Assembly: GCA_039180025.1 (NCBI GenBank)
Contig: JBCDDZ010000008.1
Coordinates: forward strand, 1 to 64,000
Direction of reading: 5' to 3'
From: Algisphaera sp039180025
Lineage (GTDB): Bacteria; Planctomycetota; Phycisphaerae; Phycisphaerales; Phycisphaeraceae
Length of the DNA: 64,000 nucleotides
Position 1 is the first letter of the stretch. Every line of letters begins with the position of its first letter. The notes under the pieces are model-generated. The model did no database searches and had not been told where the DNA came from. It saw only the letters and a list, made by a program, of their open reading frames with translations. A program made the position numbers and the translations under genes. Positions 27,155 to 34,847 of the stretch are shown piece after piece.

Positions 27155-28213
27155 GTGCGAATCGCCCTTGATGTCATGGGCGGCGACAACGCCCCCGACG
27201 CGATCCTGGCCGGCGGGATCAACGCGGCCCCTCTTCTCGCCGAAGACGATCACCTCGTCCTCATCGGCGACGGCGAGATCATCCACGACGGTCTCAAGGA
27301 GCACGGCCTCCAGGACGACCCTCGCTTTGTCGTCGAGCCGACCACCCAGGTCATCGGCATGGCCGAGCCCCCCGTTTCCGCCCTGCGCGAAAAAAGCGAC
27401 AGCTCCATCGTCAGGATGGCCTGGCTGGGCAGTAAAAAGAAATCGAAAGACCAATACTGCGAGGTCATCATCTCCGCCGGCAACACCGGTGCCTGCGTCG
27501 CCGCCGCCCAGATGACTATGCGCCGGCTCCCCGGGGTCCATCGGCCGGGCATCGCGATTGTTCTGCCGACGTTCCACGGCCCCGTCGTGCTCTGCGACGT
27601 CGGCGCGAACCCCGAACCCAAGGCCGGGCACCTCTACCAGTACGCCGTCATGGCCGCCACCTACGCCGAACGCGTATTGGGCATCGATGATCCCAAGATC
27701 GGCGTGATGAACATCGGGGGGGAAGAAGGCAAAGGGACCCCCATGGTCCGTGAAACCAACGCGCTCTGCCGCGCCGACGACAAGCTCAACTACGCCGGCT
27801 ATGTCGAAGGCCGCGACCTTTTCAACGGCAAGGCCAGCGTCGTCGTCACCGAAGGGTTCACCGGGAACGTCGTCCTCAAGCTCTCCGAAGGCCTTTCCGC
27901 CGGCATCTTCCAGACGATCACCCGTGAGGCGATGGAAATCGACATGGACTTGGCCATGCAGTTCGAGCCCGTGGTCAAAAGCATCTACAAGAAACACGAC
28001 TACCATGAATACGGCGGGGCGCCGCTCTTGGGCGCCAACGGGATCTGCATGATCTGCCACGGAAGCTCCGAGTCGCGCACCATCACCAACGCCATCAAAA
28101 AAGCCCAGCAGTACGCGCAGAGCGGCGTCAACCAAGCCATCATCGACGCCCTCGCCGAGCACGAAGGGCGTGCCGTCCACTCCCACGGCGGGGCCAAGGA
28201 TTCCGAATCATGA
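27155..28213 (+). CDS. plsX: Phosphate acyltransferase PlsX
   Basis: Makes acyl-phosphate from acyl-ACP, the donor for the first acylation of glycerol-3-phosphate; a peripheral membrane protein. 352 residues. It starts with the family's R-I-A-L-D-V-M-G-G-D-N-A-P and carries S-A-G-N-T-G-A, D-V-G-A-N and G-F-T-G-N-V-V-L-K. The start is a GTG at 27155, fixed by the conserved N-terminus, with AAAGG upstream. The stop overlaps the fabH start by 4 bases, so the two are translationally coupled. Confidence 0.96.
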   Translation: MRIALDVMGGDNAPDAILAGGINAAPLLAEDDHLVLIGDGEIIHDGLKEHGLQDDPRFVVEPTTQVIGMAEPPVSALREKSDSSIVRMAWLGSKKKSKDQYCEVIISAGNTGACVAAAQMTMRRLPGVHRPGIAIVLPTFHGPVVLCDVGANPEPKAGHLYQYAVMAATYAERVLGIDDPKIGVMNIGGEEGKGTPMVRETNALCRADDKLNYAGYVEGRDLFNGKASVVVTEGFTGNVVLKLSEGLSAGIFQTITREAMEIDMDLAMQFEPVVKSIYKKHDYHEYGGAPLLGANGICMICHGSSESRTITNAIKKAQQYAQSGVNQAIIDALAEHEGRAVHSHGGAKDSES

Positions 28214-29214
28214 ATCAGACCGGCATGCGCCGGCCGGCCGGAGTGGCCGTCGTCGGGACAGGGGTCGCCCTTCCCGAAAAGGTGCTCTCCAACTATGACC
28301 TCGCCCAGATGGTCGATACCAACGACGAATGGATCACCCAGCGTACCGGTATCAAGACCCGGCACGTCGTCCAGGGGGACACCACCGTTCAGCACCTGGC
28401 CTGCGACGCCCTGACCCAGGCTTTGACGCGCGCGGAGCTTGCGCCCACCGACCTGGACCTGGTCATCCTGGCGACCATCACCCCCGAGATGGTCTGCCCC
28501 AGCACCGCGGCCCGCGTCGTGGCCGACCTCGGGGCCGCCCCCGCGGGCGCCATGGACCTCTCCGCCGCCTGCTCCGGCTTTGTGTATGCCCTCAACGTCG
28601 CCGAGAGCCTGATCGCCGCCGGCCGCTACCGCACCGTCGGCGTGGTAGGTGCCGAGACGCTCTCGAAGATCGTCGACTATACCGACCGCCGCACCTGTAT
28701 CCTCTTCGGCGACGGCGCCGGGGCCGCGGTGCTCTCCGCGGTCGATGACGACAACCGCGGCTGCCTCCACCAAAGCATGCACAGCGACGGCAGCCTCTGG
28801 GGCGAGCTTTACGTGCCCGAGAAGCCCGAACACCTCCCCGAAGTCAACTCGTTTACCGGCGCCTACCACACGCTCCAGATGAACGGCCGCGAGGTCTACA
28901 AGTTTGCGGTCACCACCACCCAGAAGATGATGGCGCAGGCCCTCGACGCCGCCGGGATCAAGCCCGAACACCTCGCCCTGGTCATCTCCCACCAGTCCAA
29001 CAAACGCATCCTCGAGTCGGCCCGCGACCGCTTCGGCCTCCCCGAAGACAAGCTCTACATCAACATCGATCGCCTCGGCAATACCTCCGCCGCCAGCGCC
29101 GCCATCTGCCTCCACGAAGCCTACGAGCAGCGCAAAATAAAAGAGGGCGACCTCGTCCTGTTCTGCGCGATCGGCGGCGGCATGACCTGGACAACCTCGC
29201 TCTGGCGCATGTAG
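28210..29214 (+). CDS. fabH: Beta-ketoacyl-ACP synthase III
   Basis: Condenses acetyl-CoA with malonyl-ACP to start fatty-acid chains. 334 residues. The catalytic triad is visible: Cys121 in S-A-A-C-S-G-F, His261 in I-S-H-Q-S-N and Asn291 in L-G-N-T-S. The N-terminal G-V-A-V-V-G-T-G-V-A-L-P and D-E-W-I-x-x-R-T-G-I are typical. A few extra residues (M-N-Q-T-G-M-R-R-P) precede them. It overlaps plsX by 4 bases. A gap of 521 bases separates it from fabD, so it may end its operon. Confidence 0.96.
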   Translation: MNQTGMRRPAGVAVVGTGVALPEKVLSNYDLAQMVDTNDEWITQRTGIKTRHVVQGDTTVQHLACDALTQALTRAELAPTDLDLVILATITPEMVCPSTAARVVADLGAAPAGAMDLSAACSGFVYALNVAESLIAAGRYRTVGVVGAETLSKIVDYTDRRTCILFGDGAGAAVLSAVDDDNRGCLHQSMHSDGSLWGELYVPEKPEHLPEVNSFTGAYHTLQMNGREVYKFAVTTTQKMMAQALDAAGIKPEHLALVISHQSNKRILESARDRFGLPEDKLYINIDRLGNTSAASAAICLHEAYEQRKIKEGDLVLFCAIGGGMTWTTSLWRM

Positions 29215-29735
29215 CCCGCCCATTCCCCGCCCGACGGAACCGACCTCTCGCGACTGCCGTCCGAGATAAGGGATAAAGCGTGTGCGGTGCGATTCAGCTA
29301 GGCTCCCGTCACGCCTTAGCGCATCCCCACCGCGGCGATCGCGGGTCGAGGGAGCGGGGTCCCCCTCCGCCACACTCGGTCAGCGTCCCGGCTGCCGCCG
29401 CCCGCTCAACCTGCGGTGGGGGTGGCTAGAGACTCAAAAACCGCTGCGAGGCCGCGTGGGCCACAACAACCTTAAAAATGATCGTAGGCCGACTCCAACC
29501 CGGCATGGCTAAGAGGAAATCAACGGGCGGACCGACCATCGCCACTGCGGCAAGCGACCGAAATACTCCCGGAAACCTGCAACATATTACTCCGTGTCTG
29601 TGGAATCGTACGGCCCGGCCTCGGCAGCGCGGCTCTGCAAGAGCGGCGGGGATTCACTACAGTGCCCCATGACCCGCGAATCGGCCACAACATGGACGAT
29701 TCCCTCGACAATGGTTGATTAACAGGTTCTTTTCT
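29215..29735. other. 521-base intergenic region between fabH and fabD
   Basis: No protein gene is supported; short open frames lack start signals. GCTCT (29632-29636) and AGAGC (29640-29644) form a small hairpin. I looked for signal-recognition-particle RNA, tmRNA and RNase P core motifs and saw none. The last 40 bases before fabD are AT-rich and probably include its ribosome-binding region. Confidence 0.45.
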
Positions 29736-30656
29736 ATGAGTCACACCCTCCTTCTTTGTCCGGGTCAAGGGGCCCAATCCGTCGGCATGGGCAAAGCCTG
29801 GCTCGACGCCCACCCCGTCGCCGCCCAGACCTTCGCCGCCGCGGACAAGACCCTCGACTTCCCGCTCAGCGAGCTGTGCTTCGACGGCCCGGCCGACCAA
29901 CTCAACCGTACCGACATGGCCCAGTGCGCCATCTACACCGCCTCGGTGGCCTGTTTCCAGGCGCTCCTCGAGACCGAGCAGGTCGAGCGCTTCACCGCCA
30001 CCGCGGGGCTCAGCCTCGGCGAATTCACCGCCCTGCACCTCGCCGGCGCGTTCGACTTCGTGGAAGGCCTCAACCTCGTCCGGCTCCGCGGACAGGCGAT
30101 GCAGGACGCCGCCGAGGCGAGTGAAGGCTCAATGGTGGCCATCACCGGCGACGTCTCGGAAGACGCGATCCACGAGCTCTGCGACAAGGCCCGGGGCGGT
30201 TCGGCGGAAAGCGTTTTGGTGCCGGCCAATTTCAACTCGCCCATGCAGGTCGTCGTCAGCGGCTCGGTCGATGCGTGTGAGCGGGCCGTCGGCGTCGCCA
30301 ACGAGATGGGGTTCAAGCCCACGCCGCTGACCGTCGCCGGGGCGTTCCACTCGCCGCTGATGCAGCCCGCCGCCGACCGCCTCGCCGCGGCGCTCGACGC
30401 CGTACAGTGGAACACGCCAAACGTCCCGGTCCTCTCGAACGTTACCGGGCAGCCGCACGACCACGACGTGGCGACGGTCAAGTCACGGCTCGTGGCCCAG
30501 CTCACCTCGCCGGTCCGCTGGAGCCAGTCGATGCAGTGGGCCGCGGAACACTGGCCGGGCCGCTACGTCGAGCTCGCCCCGAGCAAGGTGCTCACCGGGC
30601 TGATGCGGCGGATCGACCGGTCCTTGAAAGTCGAAAACTTTAGCGTACCCCGATAA
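29736..30656 (+). CDS. fabD: Malonyl-CoA:ACP transacylase
   Basis: Transfers malonyl from CoA to ACP to supply extender units. 306 residues. The nucleophile is Ser93 in G-L-S-L-G-E-F, with the Q-G-A-Q oxyanion region at 11-14 and the catalytic His in A-G-A-F-H-S-P-L-M near residue 200. The ATG at 29736 gives the canonical M-S-H-T-L-L-L-C-P-G-Q-G start; a TTG seven codons upstream is less likely. fabG follows after a 125-base gap that carries an inverted repeat. Confidence 0.96.
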   Translation: MSHTLLLCPGQGAQSVGMGKAWLDAHPVAAQTFAAADKTLDFPLSELCFDGPADQLNRTDMAQCAIYTASVACFQALLETEQVERFTATAGLSLGEFTALHLAGAFDFVEGLNLVRLRGQAMQDAAEASEGSMVAITGDVSEDAIHELCDKARGGSAESVLVPANFNSPMQVVVSGSVDACERAVGVANEMGFKPTPLTVAGAFHSPLMQPAADRLAAALDAVQWNTPNVPVLSNVTGQPHDHDVATVKSRLVAQLTSPVRWSQSMQWAAEHWPGRYVELAPSKVLTGLMRRIDRSLKVENFSVPR

Positions 30657-30661
30657 AACCC

Positions 30662-30755
30662 ATCACGAAGACGCGAAAGCCCGAAGACACCAAGAAGCCA
30701 ACGTTTGTTCTATCTTCATACAAACTACTTCTTCGCGTCTTTGTGCCTTCGTGAT
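30662..30755. repeat. Intergenic inverted-repeat element between fabD and fabG
   Basis: ATCACGAAG (30662-30670) is the exact reverse complement of CTTCGTGAT (30747-30755). Inside, AAGAAG (30692-30697) pairs with CTTCTT (30728-30733), and GTTTGT (30703-30708) pairs with ACAAAC (30720-30725) around an 11-base loop. GACGCGAA (30670-30677) can alternatively pair with TTCGCGTC (30732-30739). The 'cttcgtg...tttgtgccttcgtg' character matches dispersed intergenic repeats seen in many bacterial genomes. It could end or stabilise the fabD transcript. Confidence 0.7.
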
Positions 30756-30781
30756 TTATCCGCCCGACATTAAGGACTCCC

Positions 30782-31531
30782 ATGATTGAAACCAACGAAC
30801 AACGCGTCGCCATCGTTACCGGCGCTTCCCGTGGCATCGGTGCCGCGATCGCCCGGGCCCTCGCCGCCGACGGCAGGCACGTCGTCTGTGTCGCCCGCAA
30901 CGCCGAGAAACTCGAAGCCGTCAAATCCGAGATCGAAGCCGCCGGCGGCTCCGCTTCCGTCAAGACCTGCGATATCTCCGACGGGCAAGCCATCACGGGG
31001 TTGATCGAAGCCGTCGCCGAGGAACACGGCCGCCTCGACATCCTCGTCAACAACGCGGGCATCACCCGCGATAACCTGTTGATGCGTATGACCGACGAGG
31101 AGTTCGACGACGTGATCGCGACCAATCTCCGCAGCGTCTTTATCGCCTGCCGCGCCGCGAGCCGGACCATGGTCCGCGGTAAATTCGGCCGTGTGATCAA
31201 CCTCGGCAGCGTCTCCGGAGTCGTCGGCAATGCCGGGCAGGCCAACTACGCCGCGGCCAAGGCCGGCCTCGCCGGGTTCACCAAATCCTTCGCCAAAGAA
31301 CTCGGCAAGAAAAACATCACCGCCAACGTCGTCGCCCCCGGCTTCATCCAGACCGACATGACCGACGTCCTCCCCGACAAGATCAAAGAGGGCGTGAAAC
31401 AAATGACCGCCGCCGGCCGGATGGGCCAGCCCGAAGAAATCGCCGCCGCCGTGGCGTTTCTCGCCTCCGACAGCGCGAGCTACGTCACCGGCCAGGTCCT
31501 CACCGTCGACGGCGGGATGACGATGAGTTGA
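30782..31531 (+). CDS. fabG: 3-oxoacyl-ACP reductase
   Basis: NADPH-dependent reduction of 3-oxoacyl-ACP in chain elongation. A 249-residue short-chain dehydrogenase. It has the cofactor loop T-G-A-S-R-G-I-G (13-20), N-N-A-G (90-93) and catalytic Ser143, Tyr156 and Lys160 (Y-A-A-A-K). The C-terminal S-Y-V-T-G-Q-V-L-T-V-D-G-G-M is characteristic of FabG. The start ATG 30782 is preceded by AAGGA. It lies between fabD and acpP in the standard fatty-acid gene order. Confidence 0.96.
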   Translation: MIETNEQRVAIVTGASRGIGAAIARALAADGRHVVCVARNAEKLEAVKSEIEAAGGSASVKTCDISDGQAITGLIEAVAEEHGRLDILVNNAGITRDNLLMRMTDEEFDDVIATNLRSVFIACRAASRTMVRGKFGRVINLGSVSGVVGNAGQANYAAAKAGLAGFTKSFAKELGKKNITANVVAPGFIQTDMTDVLPDKIKEGVKQMTAAGRMGQPEEIAAAVAFLASDSASYVTGQVLTVDGGMTMS

Positions 31532-31640
31532 CTCCCTCCTCTGGCCCCGCCCTCCCTATCCCCGCCTGATCGGCCACCCGGCCGGGGACTCTAATTGCGG
31601 TAAACCGAGGCCCGCCCGAGACGGTTCCCGGACCCTCGGC

Positions 31641-31669
31641 TTGGCATAAGCGTGCGGTGAGGCTATATT
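31641..31669 (+). promoter_or_regulatory. Sigma-70 promoter for acpP
   Basis: TTGGCA at 31641-31646, exactly 17 bases, then TATATT at 31664-31669: 5 of 6 consensus bases in each hexamer. It lies 157 bases before acpP in a 294-base gap after fabG. A separate strong promoter fits the high ACP demand of cells. Confidence 0.7.
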
Positions 31670-31825
31670 TCCCGCTTGCTTTGCCCGAATCTTCCGGGCG
31701 AGCAGTTCCCGCCCCCTTCGGGGCACGCGACCAGGCCTCGGGCTCTGCCCTGCCCTTCGCTCAATTCAAACCCCCGGCCACCCGGACACCCCGGACCCGG
31801 AACACCGGACTTTTAGGAGCCAACC

Positions 31826-32071
31826 ATGGAAAAAGCTGAGATCAAAGAAAAAGTCGTCGCCATCGTCGCCGAGCAGATGGGCGTCGAAAAGAGCGAAATC
31901 AGCGAGTCCACTAACTTTGTGAACGACCTCAACGCCGACAGCCTCGACACCGTCGAACTGGTCATGGAGTTCGAGGACGAATTCGAAACCTCGATCCCCG
32001 ACGAAGAAGCCGAGAAAATCCAAACGGTGGGACAGGCCATCGAGTTCATCAAAGAAAACATCGACAAGTAA
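31826..32071 (+). CDS. acpP: Acyl carrier protein
   Basis: An 81-residue acidic carrier of growing acyl chains. Ser39 in the A-D-S-L-D-T motif is the phosphopantetheine attachment site. The four-helix pattern and the E-F-E-D-E-F-E-T-S-I-P-D-E-E-A segment are typical. The start ATG 31826 follows TTTAGGAG at the right distance. It is upstream of fabF (245-base gap) and has its own good promoter. Confidence 0.97.
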   Translation: MEKAEIKEKVVAIVAEQMGVEKSEISESTNFVNDLNADSLDTVELVMEFEDEFETSIPDEEAEKIQTVGQAIEFIKENIDK

Positions 32072-32315
32072 GCCGCTGCTCGCTCGCCGATCGCTTTTCC
32101 CCTTGGCCCAGCCCGTGCCGCCCCGGGGAACGCCCTGCAAGCCCCGGCCCGACCGCTCTTTCGTGTAGAATCTATTGCCCCGCCCCGCGGTGATCCGCCC
32201 GTTATGGTGGGTCGCAGTCCCGGCATCTGCCGCTGCGAGCCCCCACCCGACGCGCCACCCCGGGGCGGTTGTTTCCCCCTACCGTTTCTCCCCGCCTCCT
32301 GCCCCCCTACCGCCC

Positions 32316-33563
32316 ATGAGTGACCGACGCGTCGTAATCACCGGACTCGGCTGGGTCACCAGCCTCGGCACCGACGTCAACGACGTCTACGCAAAGCTTC
32401 TCGACGGACAAAGCGGCATCCGCACCGTCACCCGTTTCGACACCAGCGAATACCCGGTCAAATTCGGTGGCGAGTGCACCGATTGGGACGGGCCGCCGCA
32501 GTTCGAGCCCCCCGCCCGGAAGCAGGCCGCGAAGAAACTCGACCGCTTCGCCCAGTTCGCCGTCTCCGCCGCCATCGACGCCACGAACGACGCCGGCCTC
32601 GACTACGCCAACGAAAACCCCTGGCGGGTCGGCTCGATCATCGGCACCGGCATCGGCGGCATGGAAGAGTTCTGCGACGGCTACCGCAAGCTTATCGCCA
32701 AGGGCCCGATGCGTGTCAGCCCGTTCATGGTCCCCAAGCTGATGTGTAACGCCGGGTCGGGCAACGTCTCGATCCACTTCGGGATCAAGGGGCCCAACTC
32801 CGCCTGCGCCTCGGCCTGCGCCTCCGCCGCCCACGCCATCGGCGAAGCCGCCCAGTGCATCCGCCACGACGCCGCCGACATTATGATCACCGGCGGCGCC
32901 GAGGCTGCCCTCAACGACTTGGGCATGGCCTGCTTCGTCGCCCTCAAAGCCCTCTCCAAACGTAACGATGAGCCCACCCTCGCCTCTCGCCCCTTCGACG
33001 AAGACCGCGACGGCTTCGTCCTCTCCGAAGGTGCCGGCATCGTCATCCTCGAAGAATACGAACACGCCAAAGCTCGCGGCGCGAAGATCTACGGCGAACT
33101 CGCCGGCTACGGACAGTCCGCCGACGGCTCCCACATCACCGCCCCGCTCGAAAACGGCGAGGGCGCGTCCCACGCCATGACCTTCGCCATGCAAGACGCC
33201 GGCCTCGACGCCGCCGAACTGGGCTACATCAACGCCCACGGCACGTCCACCGGCCTCGGCGACCTCGCCGAGACCCGGGCCATCCAAAAAACCTTCGGCG
33301 ACGACTGCCCCATCCCCGTCTCCTCCACCAAGTCGATGACCGGCCACACCCTGGGCGCCTCGGGCGGTATCGAAGCGGTCATCCTCGCCAAGGTCCTCGA
33401 GACCGGCCAGCTCCCGCCCACCATCAACCTCCACAACCCCAGCGAAGGCTGCACCCTCGACTACGTCCCCAACCAAGCCCGCTCCGCCGACGTCAGCCAC
33501 GTCATGTCCAACAGCTTCGGCTTCGGCGGTCACAACGTCAGCCTCGTCGTCAGCAAGATGTAA
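32316..33563 (+). CDS. fabF: Beta-ketoacyl-ACP synthase II
   Basis: Elongating condensing enzyme that joins acyl-ACP and malonyl-ACP. 415 residues. The catalytic Cys168 is in S-A-C-A-S-A-A-H; the two histidines are in N-A-H-G-T-S-T-G and S-M-T-G-H-T-L-G-A. The thiolase fold start R-R-V-V-I-T-G-L-G fixes ATG 32316. It is the last gene of the fatty-acid block; the integron cassette array begins 190 bases after its stop. Confidence 0.96.
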   Translation: MSDRRVVITGLGWVTSLGTDVNDVYAKLLDGQSGIRTVTRFDTSEYPVKFGGECTDWDGPPQFEPPARKQAAKKLDRFAQFAVSAAIDATNDAGLDYANENPWRVGSIIGTGIGGMEEFCDGYRKLIAKGPMRVSPFMVPKLMCNAGSGNVSIHFGIKGPNSACASACASAAHAIGEAAQCIRHDAADIMITGGAEAALNDLGMACFVALKALSKRNDEPTLASRPFDEDRDGFVLSEGAGIVILEEYEHAKARGAKIYGELAGYGQSADGSHITAPLENGEGASHAMTFAMQDAGLDAAELGYINAHGTSTGLGDLAETRAIQKTFGDDCPIPVSSTKSMTGHTLGASGGIEAVILAKVLETGQLPPTINLHNPSEGCTLDYVPNQARSADVSHVMSNSFGFGGHNVSLVVSKM

Positions 33564-33753
33564 ACTTCTGCGTCACCCTCCCGGGTTAGCCTCCCGTCCA
33601 TAGCGCGATCAGGCCCCGCCGGCGACGCAGGTTACTTTTCGGGGACACGCCATCGAAAAAGTGACTCATTGACTCAATTTTTTTCTGTACTTACAGACCA
33701 AATCAGCTAGTTTAATACGAACTGCTATGTAACCTGTTTGTTACTTAATCATT
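33564..33753 (+). promoter_or_regulatory. AT-rich region before the cassette array; possible attI/promoter
   Basis: After the fabF stop the sequence becomes AT-rich from about 33650 up to the first cassette boundary. It contains the tandem TGACTCAT-TGACTCAA (33662-33677), a perfect dyad TCTGTA-ct-TACAGA (33684-33697) and GTAAC/GTTAC arms (33729-33744). TTGACT (33669-33674) is 17 bases before TACAGA (33692-33697), a weak promoter match. In integrons this position holds attI or a leading attC and the cassette promoter. No hairpin of attC type is seen, so an attI-like or remnant site is possible but unproven. Confidence 0.35.
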
Positions 33754-33766
33754 GTTAGGTCGCAAC

Positions 33767-33988
33767 ATGTTCGAAAATATTCGAATTCCATACTGGATGG
33801 TTTGCCTCAATCTTCTGCTGTGGCTCATGGTTCTCGGTGCGGTTCTGACCGCCGACGTAGGCAACGAGATACTTTGGCCGGCTGTTGCTGGCCTTATCTT
33901 TGCTGCGATTTGTCAGCATCAAGTTCACTATCAACGTGCTCGTGAGCGCTCCGTGAAGAGGTCAGCGTCAACCCCAAAAGCGACCTAA
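33767..33988 (+). CDS. Cassette 1: small membrane protein
   Basis: A 73-residue protein with two hydrophobic segments (about 8-30 and 36-52) and a basic tail (R-A-R-E-R-S-V-K-R), so a small inner-membrane protein with its C-terminus probably inside. ATG 33767 lies 7 bases after AGG of the GTTAGGT core, so the recombination site itself may serve as ribosome-binding site. The TAA stop (33986-33988) lies inside the attC R'' box. No family is recognised. Its codon use is less GC-biased than in the neighbouring fab genes, in line with acquisition. Confidence 0.7.
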   Translation: MFENIRIPYWMVCLNLLLWLMVLGAVLTADVGNEILWPAVAGLIFAAICQHQVHYQRARERSVKRSASTPKAT

Positions 33989-34091
33989 CCAACCGCTGCA
34001 GTGGACGAGCGACGCCCGCGACTGAACGAACCCATCGAGTCGTCCGTTCACCCCCGCGGGCGGCTCGCCACTGAGCGGGGAGACGTTAGAC
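33983..34091 (+). repeat. attC1 integron recombination site
   Basis: A 109-bp site from ACCTAAC (33983-33989) to GTTAGAC (34085-34091). The arms pair as CAGTGG-CGAGC-CGCCCGCG (left, starting near 34000) with CGCGGGCG-GCTCG-CCACTG (right). The left arm has an extra A and an extra GA, the extrahelical bases that direct strand choice in attC sites. The loop contains a secondary TGAACG/CGTTCA stem. Recombination would fall between G34085 and T34086. Confidence 0.88.
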
Positions 34092-34095
34092 CGCC

Positions 34096-34368
34096 ATGGC
34101 CGGGGCATCACTCAAATACCGACGAGCATTCGCAGCGATCCACGATGTGCTGATCAACGAATGGGACCCGATAGGCGTCGGCGATGAGCCGCTAGCTCAT
34201 GATGAGTACGATTCGTATATCCCAGTCATCTACCGCCTGATTACCGAAGGTGCCGACGAAGACAAGATAGCTCGGCATTTAAAAAAGCTTGAGACTATCA
34301 GCATGGGGGTGCGTTCTAGTGGAGACCACAACCGGACCATCGCGCAACGGTTGAAAGAGGCGGTCTAA
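34096..34368 (+). CDS. Cassette 2: small soluble protein of unknown function
   Basis: A 90-residue helical protein with a distinctive E-W-D-P-I-G-V segment (about 22-28), a D-E-Y-D-S-Y-I-P motif (about 36-43) and a C-terminal helical half. The layout resembles small DUF1871/YugE-like proteins that often occur in integron cassettes and near immunity or antitoxin genes; I would not assign a function. ATG 34096 is 4 bases after the GTTAGAC core. A GGGGAG in the preceding attC arm is 13 bases upstream. The TAA stop lies within the next attC R'' box. Confidence 0.7.
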   Translation: MAGASLKYRRAFAAIHDVLINEWDPIGVGDEPLAHDEYDSYIPVIYRLITEGADEDKIARHLKKLETISMGVRSSGDHNRTIAQRLKEAV

Positions 34369-34471
34369 CCAACCGCTGCAGTTGACGAGCCACGCCCGCG
34401 AGTCCTGATCTTCTTCGAGCCGTCCGTTTACCCTCGCGGGCGGCTCGCCACTGAGCGGGGAAACGTTAGGC
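34363..34471 (+). repeat. attC2 integron recombination site
   Basis: A 109-bp site from GTCTAAC (34363-34369) to GTTAGGC (34465-34471). It is the same length as attC1 and almost identical to it in both arms, with CGCGGGCGGCTCGCCACTGA shared exactly. The loop (about 34402-34435) is the variable part. Recombination would fall between G34465 and T34466. The near identity of the two sites points to an array maintained by one integron lineage, as in chromosomal integrons. Confidence 0.88.
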
Positions 34472-34481
34472 GACAGCAGCG

Positions 34482-34847
34482 ATGTCACCGTACATCACGC
34501 ACAACTACTGGTTCCTGCTGTTCTTCGTCGCAACTCCGCTGATTATCTTCTGCGGCTGGCGGTCGGTCATGCTCGGCGTCTTCCGGTGTGGCATTGCCGT
34601 TCTGGCTGGCTGGGTTCTGATCCACTTTGCCGTCGACCGCCACTGGGATCTGCGTATCGCGTTCCTGCCTGCGAACGCGACCGAGCAGCAGATAATGGAT
34701 GCGACCGCCGATGGTGCCAGTCGTGTCTTCTACCTTATCCTCGGCTGGGTTCCTGCTGGTTTTTACGCGTTGTTTTGGCTCCTCCTGTGGCTGCCGTTCT
34801 GGTGGTTCATGAGTCGCCGGGGGAAGTCGCCTAACCAACGGCTGTAG
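34482..34847 (+). CDS. Cassette 3: small polytopic membrane protein
   Basis: A 121-residue protein with three hydrophobic segments (about 10-24, 29-50 and 83-108), the last rich in Trp, Phe and Leu (F-W-L-L-L-W-L-P-F-W-W-F). A polar loop D-R-H-W-D-L-R-I-A-F separates the second and third. Basic residues follow the last helix (S-R-R-G-K). The ATG at 34482 is 10 bases after the GTTAGGC core. The reading frame runs 19 bases into attC3 and stops at TAG (34845-34847). No family is recognised; membrane-associated cassette products are common in such arrays. Confidence 0.68.
   Translation: MSPYITHNYWFLLFFVATPLIIFCGWRSVMLGVFRCGIAVLAGWVLIHFAVDRHWDLRIAFLPANATEQQIMDATADGASRVFYLILGWVPAGFYALFWLLLWLPFWWFMSRRGKSPNQRL

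Noticed and set aside
26900..29373. Long open frames (400-460 codons) antisense to plsX and fabH, and similar ones opposite proS, fabF and accA
   Set aside because: They mirror the conserved genes on the other strand, have no family-like sequence and arise from the high-GC third codon positions.
33585..33591. GTTAGCC after fabF as a first cassette boundary
   Set aside because: It departs from GTTRRRY and has no matching RYYYAAC partner or hairpin before it.
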